Positions 8,007 to 16,245 of a DNA stretch of 64,000 nt are shown piece after piece. The stretch comes from Ruminococcaceae bacterium UBA2857 (lineage in GTDB: Bacteria > Bacillota > Clostridia > Oscillospirales > Acutalibacteraceae). A program made the position numbers and the translations under genes. How positions within the stretch are numbered: the stretch's first letter is position 1; every line of letters begins with the position of its first letter. The DNA lies in assembly GCA_002350705.1 (NCBI GenBank), contig DEFH01000013.1, positions 22,128 through 86,127 of the forward strand, given 5' to 3'. Under the pieces are notes generated by a model. It worked only from the letters and a program-made list of their open reading frames with translations. It ran no database searches and was not told the origin of the DNA.

Positions 8007-9281
8007 TTACATCATGTGCTTGCTGTACTTCCACGCAAGGATTCTTGTGACAGCGTGGTCAATCAGGCTTTCGTCAATTGTACCGTCGGAAACTGCCGCT
8101 TTCACGGAAGACACCGCATCATCCAACATGGTATCGCCTATGGTAAGCATATCATTTCCGGCAAGTATCGCCGATACCGCAGGAGACCGGCCGCCTGTAT
8201 ATTCTGTAATCGCATCCATTTCCAAGTCATCCGTGACGGCAATTCCTGTAAAGCCCAACTCATCACGAAGAATTTCATGTACTTTCGGTGAAAGCGATGC
8301 CGGCTGAGTGCTGTCCATGCAGTTGACAATATTATGACTTACCATGACCAGCTGTGCATTGGCATCAATGCCCGCTTGAAACGGCTTGAAGTCGATATTT
8401 TGGAAAGTCTGATAATCTCTTTCATCTATGGCAATGCCTGTATGAGTGTCAACGTTGTTTCCGTAGCCGGGGAAATGCTTTAACGTTGCAGAAACCCCGT
8501 TGCTCTGGGCAATACTCACAAACTCCCTGACAAATTCACACGTTGTATCCACATCTTCTCCCAGTGAACGATCATACATGAAATCATCTTCGTTTTGTGA
8601 AATATCGCAGACAGGAGCAAAGTTGACATCTATTCCCAAATCAGCAATCATCTTCGCCATTGCCAGTGCATTTTCTTTGATGGCATCCATGCCGCCCTGT
8701 GCGAAAATATCTCTCGGTGATTCAAACTCGCTGTCATATAAAGCAGGCTTGCTGCTGATTCTGACAACGGTGCCGCCTTCCTCGTCAACGGAAATTGTCA
8801 TAGGAATTTTCTGTGAATGGACATAGGAATCAATATTTTCCTTGACTTCTTCTTTGGACTTGTCGGCAAAATCTCTGCCGAAAAGCACATAGCCGCCCAA
8901 ATGATACTCCTGTGCAACGCCCACCGCATCATAGTCGGGACATCTTGCATAAAGCATCTGACCGATTTTTTCATCCATTGTCATATCCAGCATGGTTTCA
9001 TAAGCCTGCTCATAATAGTCCGAAAAAATGCCGTTATCCTGCCATGTAACAGGCAACGTACCGGTTTTTTCGCTCTGTTCCGAAGATTCTTCTTTGGAAG
9101 TCTGCACAGAACTTTCCGCTTTACTTTCAGCGGAGCTTTGCACAGAACTTTCCGCACTGCTTTCAGCGGAGCTTTCCGATTTGCCTGCAACAGAAGAATC
9201 CGACTGCCGGGCAGGGGCTGACTGACATGATGCCAAACCGACAAGCATTGCCAGTGTTAATATCAGGGCTGTTTTTTTCAT
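8007..9281 (-). CDS. nagZ: GH3 beta-N-acetylhexosaminidase-like lipoprotein
   Basis: 424 residues. The signal peptide has lipobox LASC (Cys19); residues about 25-70 are a Ser/Glu/Ala repeat linker; then a GH3 N-terminal domain. It shows SVDEEGGTVVR, the NagZ signature KHFPGYG with downstream DTHTG (the His/Asp acid-base pair region), and VTDDLEMDAI containing the nucleophile Asp. NagZ-type enzymes release GlcNAc from muropeptides; a surface-anchored form would act on wall fragments or chitin-like sugars. Its ribosome site overlaps the end of the upstream PHP gene (12-base gap), so the two are co-transcribed. Confidence 0.9.
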   Translation of the reverse strand: MKKTALILTLAMLVGLASCQSAPARQSDSSVAGKSESSAESSAESSVQSSAESKAESSVQTSKEESSEQSEKTGTLPVTWQDNGIFSDYYEQAYETMLDMTMDEKIGQMLYARCPDYDAVGVAQEYHLGGYVLFGRDFADKSKEEVKENIDSYVHSQKIPMTISVDEEGGTVVRISSKPALYDSEFESPRDIFAQGGMDAIKENALAMAKMIADLGIDVNFAPVCDISQNEDDFMYDRSLGEDVDTTCEFVREFVSIAQSNGVSATLKHFPGYGNNVDTHTGIAIDERDYQTFQNIDFKPFQAGIDANAQLVMVSHNIVNCMDSTQPASLSPKVHEILRDELGFTGIAVTDDLEMDAITEYTGGRSPAVSAILAGNDMLTIGDTMLDDAVSSVKAAVSDGTIDESLIDHAVTRILAWKYSKHMM

Positions 9282-9293
9282 TTAATTCTCTCC

Positions 9294-10085
9294 TTAAAAA
9301 ATCGTTTCAATCACATTCAAACCATATTGTCGGGCAGTACGACAGGCATATTCCATATCGCTGTCCCATACCTGTTCGGGCGAATGGCAGTCCGAACCGA
9401 CTATGACACGGATATCGGTATCTTTCACCATATCCCAGAAACGCTTGTCGGGATACGGATAACGCTGACCGTCGGGAAACGGCTGTAAACCTTTTCGGAA
9501 ACCGTTCGCATTGAATTCCAACACCATATTGTGTTTTTTGGCGGAGTCAATGATTTGCCGACTTGCTTTCCGACAGTTTTCGTCCCATGCAAAATGATTT
9601 TTCAGCATTAAGTCGGGGTGAGCAATCACAGAAAAACAGTCTGTCTGTGCGGCTTGTGCAATCGCATCCGCATAATACAGATAATCTTCCGTTGACTCGG
9701 CAAAATAAATATTTTTGATTTCCCCGTCAGGCATGGTGTACATATGCTCTCCCAAAATCAGATAATCCAGCTTGTATTTGTCCAAAAGTTCCCTGTAATA
9801 ATCCCTGTAAACAGGGTGATACTCGATTTCAAGCCCTTTGAAAAGCTGTATGCTGTACTTGTCTTTAAGGGAGTCTATCACAGAAAGATATTCTTCCAGT
9901 TCGGCAAACTGCATACGCAGTCCGAAATCCCTGTCGGGAAAAGGGGCATGGTCGGAAAATCCCAACTGTTCCAGTCCTGCCTTGACAGCCGCCTGAACAT
10001 AATTTTCCTCTGTGCCGAAAGCATGAAGGCATCTGTAAGTATGGGTATGGAAATTCGCTTTCAAAAAATCATCTCCGTTCGACAT
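9294..10085 (-). CDS. PHP-domain phosphatase (histidinol-phosphatase-like)
   Basis: 263 residues of the polymerase-and-histidinol-phosphatase fold. Metal ligands are seen in FHTHTYRC, GFSDHAP, GLEIEYHP, VIAHPDL and GSDCHSP. The length fits HisK/HisJ-type histidinol phosphatase, which makes histidinol in histidine synthesis. No other his gene is nearby, so another phosphoester substrate is possible. AAGGTG lies 10 bases before the ATG. It is upstream of, and likely co-transcribed with, the GH3 lipoprotein gene. Confidence 0.82.
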   Translation of the reverse strand: MSNGDDFLKANFHTHTYRCLHAFGTEENYVQAAVKAGLEQLGFSDHAPFPDRDFGLRMQFAELEEYLSVIDSLKDKYSIQLFKGLEIEYHPVYRDYYRELLDKYKLDYLILGEHMYTMPDGEIKNIYFAESTEDYLYYADAIAQAAQTDCFSVIAHPDLMLKNHFAWDENCRKASRQIIDSAKKHNMVLEFNANGFRKGLQPFPDGQRYPYPDKRFWDMVKDTDIRVIVGSDCHSPEQVWDSDMEYACRTARQYGLNVIETIF

Positions 10086-10129
10086 TATTCTACCACACCT
10101 TTTCGCAAATTACAACCAAGAAAAAAGCC

Positions 10130-10158
10130 TTGACTTTTGCCAGACAATATATTATAAT
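10130..10158 (+). promoter_or_regulatory. Promoter of the RHH gene
   Basis: TTGACT (10130-10135), 17-base spacer, perfect TATAAT (10153-10158): one of the strongest promoters in the window. Confidence 0.8.
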
Positions 10159-10169
10159 TATGCCAGACA
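10138..10169 (+). promoter_or_regulatory. Operator-like direct repeats at the RHH promoter
   Basis: Two identical 9-bp copies of TGCCAGACA at 10138-10146 and 10161-10169, start-to-start 23 bp, bracket the -10 box. The placement suggests autorepression by the ribbon-helix-helix protein encoded just downstream. Confidence 0.55.
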
Positions 10170-10188
10170 TAAAAAGGAGGGTAGTTAT

Positions 10189-10362
10189 ATGTCTCCACGA
10201 ACAGGCAGACCAACTGATAATCCACGCCCCAATAAAATCAGTATCAGAATCAATGACTGTGATAAAGAGATTATCGAAAAATACTGTGAACAGTATAAAG
10301 TCAATAAAACCGAGGCGATTAGTCGGGGTATCAAAAAGTTGGAAAGCGACATAAAAAAATAA
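10189..10362 (+). CDS. Small ribbon-helix-helix (CopG/Arc-like) protein
   Basis: 57 residues. After a basic Pro/Arg-rich start (MSPRTGRPTDNPRPNK), the strand NKISIRIND and the helices DKEIIEKYCEQYKV and KTEAISRGIKKLE match the ribbon-helix-helix DNA-binding fold. It should bind DNA as a dimer through the beta strand. An AAAGGAGG ribosome site stands 8 bases before the ATG. The nearest analogues are small CopG-type proteins of Clostridia; some are antitoxins, but no toxin gene adjoins it unless the following 101-residue ORF is one. Its own promoter carries direct repeats. Confidence 0.8.
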   Translation: MSPRTGRPTDNPRPNKISIRINDCDKEIIEKYCEQYKVNKTEAISRGIKKLESDIKK

Positions 10363-10401
10363 CGGTAATGTCGCCCTCGCAAAGCCTACATCACCGTTAT
10401 T
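10358..10401. repeat. 14-bp inverted repeat after the RHH gene
   Basis: Arms AATAACGGTAATGT and ACATCACCGTTATT (one mismatch) enclose a 16-base loop and overlap the RHH stop codon. On the plus strand no U-run follows; on the minus strand the hairpin is followed by an AT-rich T7 tract and would work as a terminator facing the RHH gene. Confidence 0.6.
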
Positions 10402-10483
10402 CTCCGACAGATTGCTCTATCTGAAATCCATTATACATCAGACAGACTTTCTTGTCAAATTTTTTTGAAAGGAAGTTATCTTT

Positions 10484-10789
10484 GTGAAAAATATTGAAAA
10501 TCTTTTTAATCCCGACAGCTGTTCCCCCTCTGCCATGCCGCTTACAACTGCTCTTTGTCGCATGGTTGACCAAAATTACAGCGGTGTCATGTCGGAAGAT
10601 ATGTCTTCCTGCATGAAAAAGTACAGCAAACTTTATGAACGGTTTGAAAGCTCCCTTGATGACAAACAAAGAAAACTGTTTGAAAAAATCGGCTTTGTCA
10701 TTCAGGAACCGACCGACATTGATATTTGCGAACACTTTAACAAAGGTTTTTTGTTCGGTGTCATGCTGATGACGGAAATCCTGCGGTAG
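10484..10789 (+). CDS. Small conserved-type protein (DUF6809-like)
   Basis: 101 residues, GTG start with GAAAGGAAG upstream. It is predicted all-helical, with an N-terminal LFNPDSCSPS motif and a hydrophobic C-terminal helix FNKGFLFGVMLMTEIL. The pattern of a helix-rich body plus a closing GFxxGxxLM helix recalls the DUF6809 family of phage and host proteins in Clostridia, assigned by eye only. No catalytic residues are evident. It sits 121 bases after the RHH gene. Confidence 0.6.
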   Translation: MKNIENLFNPDSCSPSAMPLTTALCRMVDQNYSGVMSEDMSSCMKKYSKLYERFESSLDDKQRKLFEKIGFVIQEPTDIDICEHFNKGFLFGVMLMTEILR

Positions 10790-10858
10790 CTTTACTTTTC
10801 CGCTGAAAAATGATAAGATAAATGCGTATGAATTTTAATCGTTTCGAGGTGTATATAT

Positions 10859-12055
10859 ATGTTAAAAGGTAAAGTGGTTGTCGTTGGCGTGACGGGCAGC
10901 ATTGCCGCTTACAAATCGGCTCAGCTTGTCAGTGATTTAGTCAAGCTTGGCTGTGAGGTTCACGTTATCATGACACAAAACGCCCTCAACTTCATCAACC
11001 CCATTACATTTGAAACTCTCACGGGAAACAAATGTCTTGTCGATACGTTCGACAGGAATTTTGAATTCAACGTCACGCACGTTTCCCTTTCTCAGAAAGC
11101 GGATGTGTTTATCATTGCCCCTGCCTCTGCAAATATCATCGGAAAACTTGCCAACGGTATCGCTGATGATATGCTTTCTACAATGGTGATGGCGGCAAAG
11201 TGTACAACACTTATTGCCCCTGCTATGAATAAGTATATGTTCATGAATTCCATTGTGCAGGAAAACATCGCCAAGTTACAGCGTCACAATTTCAAAATCA
11301 TTCAGCCTGCTGTCGGCAGACTCGCCTGCAATGATACGGGTGTCGGCAAACTGCCTGATGTAGATGTTCTCATTGACTATATCAGACATGAAATTTCCTG
11401 TGAAAAGGATTATGCAGGCTTGAAAGTGCTGATTACGGCAGGTCCCACACAGGAATCTCTTGATCCTGTACGCTACATCACCAATCACTCTTCAGGCAAA
11501 ATGGGCTATGCTCTCGCACAAGCCGCCTCCGACAGAGGGGCAGAAGTGGTTCTCGTCAGTGGAAGTGTCCATATCAAGCCGCCTTTGTTCGCCCAATGTA
11601 AAAATGTCCTTTCTGCGGAAGATATGTTCCATGCCGTTGCAGAAGAACTTTCCGACAGCGATGTCGTTATCATGGCGGCAGCCGTTGCCGACTACACACC
11701 CGACTCCTACAGCGATCGCAAAATTAAAAAGAGTGATTCCGATATGTCCATTCCTCTGAAACGCACAACGGATATCCTTCAATATGCAGGAGATAATAAA
11801 CCTGACGGACAAATTATCTGCGGTTTCTCCATGGAAACAGAAAATCTGATGGAAAACTCAAAGAAAAAACTCCAAAAGAAACATTGTGACATGATAGCCG
11901 CCAACAGTATCCGTCAAAACGGTGCGGGCTTCGGCACCGATACCAATATTATCACCCTGATTACTCGGAATCATACAACCGAACTCCCTCTCATGTCCAA
12001 AACGGATGCCGCACATCAAATTCTTGACCACATTCTGAAACTTAAAAAATCTTAA
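10859..12055 (+). CDS. coaBC: Bifunctional CoaBC (PPCDC / PPCS)
   Basis: 398 residues. It couples cysteine to 4'-phosphopantothenate and then decarboxylates the product to 4'-phosphopantetheine in CoA synthesis. The N-terminal flavin decarboxylase domain (about 1-180) has GVTGSIAAYKS, PASANIIGKLANGIADD and PAMNKYM. The C-terminal ligase domain (about 185-398) has ITAGPTQESLDPVRYITN and AAAVADY. Length is normal for the fused form. GAGGTG lies 8 bases before the ATG. It appears to be a single-gene unit. Confidence 0.95.
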   Translation: MLKGKVVVVGVTGSIAAYKSAQLVSDLVKLGCEVHVIMTQNALNFINPITFETLTGNKCLVDTFDRNFEFNVTHVSLSQKADVFIIAPASANIIGKLANGIADDMLSTMVMAAKCTTLIAPAMNKYMFMNSIVQENIAKLQRHNFKIIQPAVGRLACNDTGVGKLPDVDVLIDYIRHEISCEKDYAGLKVLITAGPTQESLDPVRYITNHSSGKMGYALAQAASDRGAEVVLVSGSVHIKPPLFAQCKNVLSAEDMFHAVAEELSDSDVVIMAAAVADYTPDSYSDRKIKKSDSDMSIPLKRTTDILQYAGDNKPDGQIICGFSMETENLMENSKKKLQKKHCDMIAANSIRQNGAGFGTDTNIITLITRNHTTELPLMSKTDAAHQILDHILKLKKS

Positions 12056-12082
12056 GAATAAGTTAATAGATTGTTTTTAGAA

Positions 12083-12126
12083 GATATTAAATTTATTATC
12101 ACTTTTTGAAATTCCTGTGCTATAAT
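12083..12126 (+). promoter_or_regulatory. htrA promoter with upstream near-palindrome
   Basis: Extended -10 TGCTATAAT (TATAAT at 12121-12126) without a good -35. An 18-bp AT-rich near-palindrome (arms GATATTAAA / TTTATTATC, one mismatched pair) lies at 12083-12100, centred about 41 bases before the expected start site. It may be an activator site, or chance in AT-rich DNA. Confidence 0.4.
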
Positions 12127-12179
12127 AGAACCATCGAAAGCAAACAAATCAAATTTAAAATAAATCGGAGGTAACAGTT

Positions 12180-13718
12180 ATGGAAAACAGAGAAATGAAC
12201 AACAACGGCTTTGAAGGTTTTGAAAATACGCAGAGAACGGTATATCCTCAGTATACCCAGCCGACAGAAACTTATGAAGATATTTCTTCACAGTCGCCGG
12301 AACAGCCTGTACAGGCTTACAGCGATATGCAGGATACGGCTCCGATTCAGCCTGTTTATTCCGAACAGAGTTTCCACGGCAGCTACAACGACAACTATAC
12401 ACAGACAGTGACTCCTGTTGCTCCCCCAAAAGCAAAAAAGAACAGAAAAAATGCCGCATTGATAGCAGGTACACTGGCTCTGGCACTGTGTGTCGGCTTA
12501 GGCGGCGGAGTATTGGGTTCCTACATGATGAACGGTGTCAGCACCAACAATACCGTACAGTCATCCAACGGCTCCGGTGTTGCCGTCAAAACAACCGAAG
12601 GCAAAGACTCCGGCTTGAATATTATCCAGGCCGCCCAGAGCAGTTCCGCTCCCTCTACCATTGAAGAGGTTGTCGCCAAAGTAAAGGATTCCGTTGTCGA
12701 GATTACAACAGAAATTACCAAATACGGCACTTTCTACGGACAGTATGTGGCTCAGGGTGCAGGAAGCGGTGTCATCATCTCGGAAGACGGCTATATCATT
12801 ACCAATAATCACGTAATCGAAGATGCTTCCAGCATTAAAGTAACACTGACAGACGGCAATACTTATACTGCCAAACTCATCGGCAAAGATGCGGAACTGG
12901 ATGTGGCTCTTCTCAAAATCGACGCTGATAATCTTACCGTTGCCACACTCGGCACATCTTCCGATCTGAACGTCGGTGAAACCTCTATCGTTATCGGCAA
13001 CCCTCTCGGACAGCTTGGCGGCACTGTCACACACGGTATCATCAGTGCTTTGAACCGTTCCATTCAGCTTGACAACAATACAATGGAACTCCTGCAAACA
13101 GATGCCGCTATCAATCCCGGCAACTCCGGCGGCGGTCTCTTTGACAGTGAAGGAAATCTTGTCGGAATCATTGTAGCAAAATCCGTCAATTCCTCGGACG
13201 GCACTTCTCTGGAAGGTCTTGGATTTGCGATTCCGATTGACAACATCAAAAATGTTCTCGGTGACCTCAAAACCAAGGGTTATGTATCAAGCAGACCTGT
13301 ACTGGGTATCACGGCAGTGGATGTTCTGGACGACACGACAGCCGCCCGCTATAACGTAACCAAACAGGGTGTCTATATTTACTCCATAACAGACGGCGGT
13401 GCCGCTGATAAAGCCGGTCTGATGGTCGGTGACTGTGTTTTGAAAATAGACGGTCAGGATGTCAGCTCCAAAGAGGTTCTTTCCTCCATCATTTCCAAGC
13501 ACAAGGCAGGAGATACCATTCAGCTTACCATCTACCGTGACGGCAAGGAACAGACTGTCTCCGCCACACTCGATGAAGCTGTGTCCGAATCCACACAGAA
13601 AAACAGCAACAATTTCAACAAAAACGGCAACGGTACTCTCCCCGATAATAACAACGGCAATTATTACGGCGGTAATATTGACGACGATCTGAGAGACTGG
13701 TTTGATTTGTTCAATTAA
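12180..13718 (+). CDS. htrA: HtrA/DegP-like membrane serine protease
   Basis: 512 residues. A disordered Gln/Tyr/Pro-rich cytoplasmic segment (1-90) leads to one membrane helix (about 94-118), a trypsin-like domain with the complete triad His211 (NNHVIE), Asp241 (DVALLKID) and Ser316 (GNSGG), then one PDZ domain (about 370-465). An Asn/Gly-rich C-terminal tail ends in acidic and aromatic residues. The protease should act on misfolded proteins at the outer face of the membrane. GGAGGT precedes the ATG. It is monocistronic, with a strong terminator downstream. Confidence 0.94.
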   Translation: MENREMNNNGFEGFENTQRTVYPQYTQPTETYEDISSQSPEQPVQAYSDMQDTAPIQPVYSEQSFHGSYNDNYTQTVTPVAPPKAKKNRKNAALIAGTLALALCVGLGGGVLGSYMMNGVSTNNTVQSSNGSGVAVKTTEGKDSGLNIIQAAQSSSAPSTIEEVVAKVKDSVVEITTEITKYGTFYGQYVAQGAGSGVIISEDGYIITNNHVIEDASSIKVTLTDGNTYTAKLIGKDAELDVALLKIDADNLTVATLGTSSDLNVGETSIVIGNPLGQLGGTVTHGIISALNRSIQLDNNTMELLQTDAAINPGNSGGGLFDSEGNLVGIIVAKSVNSSDGTSLEGLGFAIPIDNIKNVLGDLKTKGYVSSRPVLGITAVDVLDDTTAARYNVTKQGVYIYSITDGGAADKAGLMVGDCVLKIDGQDVSSKEVLSSIISKHKAGDTIQLTIYRDGKEQTVSATLDEAVSESTQKNSNNFNKNGNGTLPDNNNGNYYGGNIDDDLRDWFDLFN

Positions 13719-13753
13719 CCTCGGCTAGCCATTTATTCTTATATAATTCTGAA

Positions 13754-13800
13754 ACAGATACCGACCAAAATGGAATTTTTTGGCCGGTGTCTGTTTTTTT
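13754..13800 (+). terminator. htrA terminator
   Basis: Long stem ACAGATACCG(A)CCAAAA with its complement ending in GTGTCTGT, followed by T8. Confidence 0.85.
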
Positions 13801-13801
13801 A

Positions 13802-13830
13802 TTGACTATTCAAAAAATCTGACGTATAAT
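13802..13830 (+). promoter_or_regulatory. Promoter of zinc-ribbon gene
   Basis: TTGACT (13802-13807), 17-base spacer, TATAAT (13825-13830), starting directly after the htrA terminator. Confidence 0.8.
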
Positions 13831-13873
13831 AAAAGTGCTTTTTGAGTAATTTTTATTTTTGGAGGAATTTTTT

Positions 13874-14758
13874 ATGTACTGTAAGCAATGCGGCTTCATG
13901 CTGGATGCCAATGCCAATTCCTGCCCCAACTGCGGAACAAGCAGAGGAATGGGACAAAGTTTCTGTCCTCAGTGCGGTTCACCTGCTCCGGGCGGCAATA
14001 ATTTCTGTCCGACCTGCGGCTTTCAGCTTTCGGCTCCCACGTCTCCCGCTGTGAATCATACTGCTCCCATGCAGACTGTCAAAACTCCCTCGTCCAATCA
14101 GCCTTTTGATTTCAAACAGTATGCCAATGAATATGTCGGCAATCTGAAATCTGTTATTCAAATGCCCGACAAGCTGAAACTGGGACTTCGTTACGGTTCC
14201 TGTGCTGTTTCCGTACTGATTTTTTTGTTTATGCTGTTTCCGATTGTTTCCGTTTCCGTTGATGTGCTGTTCTTTGAATACACAGAATCCCCCAATATTT
14301 TCGCTGTTTCCGGTTTTGGCGGAATGATGTTTGTTTTAGCTCTGTTAGCCTCTGCCGCCACCTTCCTGCCGCACGTGCAGAGCTTCATTCGGAACAACAA
14401 AAAACTGGAGCCTTTTGTTTATCTGATTGTGCCGCTTCTTGAACTTCTCGGAATGTTAAGTATGCTGATTGGTGTAGGTGTTTTCAACGGCTATTTGAAA
14501 TCCGTTTTGGGCGATACGATAAGTGTCCGTTTAGGCTTCTTTGGCTGGATGATTCTGATTCTGTGCATAGCAGGTGTGGGGGCTTCCGTTTACAGCTTCA
14601 TCAAATATGACCTTGCCTTTGTCAAAGCCAACAATCCTTTTGTCAGCACTCCTCCCTCTTATCAGAACAAAGATTCCATTTCCAATGCAATGAACTCCGA
14701 TACATATCAGAATACCGTTTACTACGGCAATGACATCGACAACAACGACCATCGCTAA
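13874..14758 (+). CDS. Double zinc-ribbon polytopic membrane protein
   Basis: 294 residues. Cys3/Cys6/Cys17/Cys20 and Cys31/Cys34/Cys45/Cys48 form two CxxC-CxxC zinc ribbons at the N-terminus. A Pro/Ser-rich linker follows, then about four hydrophobic helices (near residues 105-125, 145-165, 180-205 and 220-245) and a hydrophilic tail. The start is the ATG 7 bases after GGAGGA; an upstream in-frame TTG overlaps that ribosome site. Such zinc-ribbon membrane proteins are common in Clostridia and their role is unknown. It has its own promoter and terminator. Confidence 0.82.
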   Translation: MYCKQCGFMLDANANSCPNCGTSRGMGQSFCPQCGSPAPGGNNFCPTCGFQLSAPTSPAVNHTAPMQTVKTPSSNQPFDFKQYANEYVGNLKSVIQMPDKLKLGLRYGSCAVSVLIFLFMLFPIVSVSVDVLFFEYTESPNIFAVSGFGGMMFVLALLASAATFLPHVQSFIRNNKKLEPFVYLIVPLLELLGMLSMLIGVGVFNGYLKSVLGDTISVRLGFFGWMILILCIAGVGASVYSFIKYDLAFVKANNPFVSTPPSYQNKDSISNAMNSDTYQNTVYYGNDIDNNDHR

Positions 14759-14763
14759 AATAC

Positions 14764-14802
14764 AAAAAGAGAGCTATCTTTGACAGACAGCTCTCTTTTT
14801 TA
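14764..14802 (+). terminator. Bidirectional terminator, zinc-ribbon gene / vanZ
   Basis: AAAGAGAGCT / AGCTCTCTTT stem with T-rich flanks on both strands; the vanZ stop codon lies within it. Confidence 0.8.
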
Positions 14803-15319
14803 ATTCCTGACAGATCAGGCAGCCAAGCAGGGTTCCGCTTGTATTCAGAATGACATCATCAATATCCGTTGTGCGTTCCAAAGGAATCTGTACCACTTCA
14901 ATAAACACGGACAGACACATTCCGTTCAGAGCGGCTTTTTTCCAATCATACCCGAACAGATAAGCAAACATGAATCCTATCGGAATAAATACGGCAATAT
15001 TCCCTGCAATATTAAACAGAAATGCCCTGAGTCCATAGTCTGTTGTCCATATTTCCAAAAATTCTGTCACGATAACCCGCAGAGGCACCAGCTCAATAGA
15101 ACTGGAACCTACATTTACTACAAAAGTCTGTGTGAACAGCATCACCAGATAGAAAAACAATCCTGCCATCACCACTTCCCTCTCCGCAGAGATCCTGTCG
15201 GCAAGAGTGGCTTTGTATCGGTCTCTTAACACGAAGATTCTCAGAAACACATATACGGGAAAGAACCATCCGATAAACCAAAAGCCATCACTTAAAAATG
15301 AAATCACATATCCTATCAT
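14774..15319 (-). CDS. VanZ-like family membrane protein
   Basis: 181 residues with about five hydrophobic helices. The VanZ signature is visible in NIAGNIAVFIPIGF, the VEVVQ-like element FIEVVQIPLERTTDIDDVILNTSG and the closing LLGCLI helix. VanZ relatives affect lipoglycopeptide resistance and cell-envelope properties by an unclear mechanism. Its ATG overlaps the whiA stop by 4 bases (ATGA), so it is translationally coupled as the last gene of the hprK-murB-rapZ-whiA operon. Confidence 0.85.
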   Translation of the reverse strand: MIGYVISFLSDGFWFIGWFFPVYVFLRIFVLRDRYKATLADRISAEREVVMAGLFFYLVMLFTQTFVVNVGSSSIELVPLRVIVTEFLEIWTTDYGLRAFLFNIAGNIAVFIPIGFMFAYLFGYDWKKAALNGMCLSVFIEVVQIPLERTTDIDDVILNTSGTLLGCLICQELKKRAVCQR

Positions 15320-16245
15320 GACTTGCCTGAAAGCTCCTTTGCTATCTCAAAAATACGCTGTATCCTGTGATTCACCCCCGAACGGCTGATAGGCTCTTTC
15401 AAAGCGGCTCCCAGTTCCCGAAGATTGTATTCGGGATATTCCATACGTATCCTTGCCACTTCCTGCAGTTCCTCCGGCAAGAAAGAAAGTCCTTTTTTCT
15501 CCTGTATGATATGGATTGCCTGCAGCTGTCGTGCAGAGGCTTCCGCTGTTTTATTGATATTGGCTGTTTCGGAATTGGTTTTCCGGTTCACCGTGTTGCG
15601 TACAGATTTCATGATGCGGCTCTGTATCATTTCAATGGCGGACATCTGACCACCTATATACGTCAGCATATCCGTAATATTTTCGCTTCCCTTGATATAG
15701 ACAATATAACTGCCTTTTCTCTGTACGGTTTTCGGCTCCGCATTGATTTCGCTTATCTCGGAAATGAGTTTTTCCAGATCGGCTGCCAAACGCTTATGCG
15801 GCACAACAAATTCCAGATGATAGTCCTTTTCGGGCGATGTGACATTGCCGCATGTCAAAAACGCTCCTCTCAGAAAATAACTCATACAGTCATCTCCGTC
15901 AATATTGGCTCGGTTGATTCTGAGATTGGGCTGCTGTCGGGAATGTCCGAAATATTCATAGATTTTCTCACAGTCCTCCGCATACGGCACGGAAAGACTG
16001 TAAATATTGTTTTCTCCGCCACGGTGCGTCAGTTTGACGTTCATTTCCACAATGGTATTGGTCAGGGCGGAAAGCTGCTGCGAATACAGCATGGCTGTCG
16101 GCTTGCTTTCCGTTGAAAAGGAAATCCCCGACACGGTGAATACTCTCGAAAACAGTACCATACCATAAACCAATGCGATTTTCTTTTCCTCCGTGAAAAC
16201 GGGAGCTGCACATAATTCCTGTTTGGTATCTTTTGAAAATGACAT
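15316..16245 (-). CDS. whiA: WhiA, cell-division/sporulation regulator
   Basis: 309 residues. The N-terminal part carries the degenerate LAGLIDADG-homing-endonuclease-like fold (MSFSKDTKQELC, RGAFLTCG). The C-terminal helix-turn-helix has the typical LRELGAALKEPISRSGVNHR element. WhiA binds DNA and influences chromosome segregation and division in Gram-positives. Its ATG overlaps the rapZ stop by one base (TAATG). It is part of a five-gene minus-strand operon in which the usual yvcK between rapZ and whiA is absent. Confidence 0.95.
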   Translation of the reverse strand: MSFSKDTKQELCAAPVFTEEKKIALVYGMVLFSRVFTVSGISFSTESKPTAMLYSQQLSALTNTIVEMNVKLTHRGGENNIYSLSVPYAEDCEKIYEYFGHSRQQPNLRINRANIDGDDCMSYFLRGAFLTCGNVTSPEKDYHLEFVVPHKRLAADLEKLISEISEINAEPKTVQRKGSYIVYIKGSENITDMLTYIGGQMSAIEMIQSRIMKSVRNTVNRKTNSETANINKTAEASARQLQAIHIIQEKKGLSFLPEELQEVARIRMEYPEYNLRELGAALKEPISRSGVNHRIQRIFEIAKELSGKS

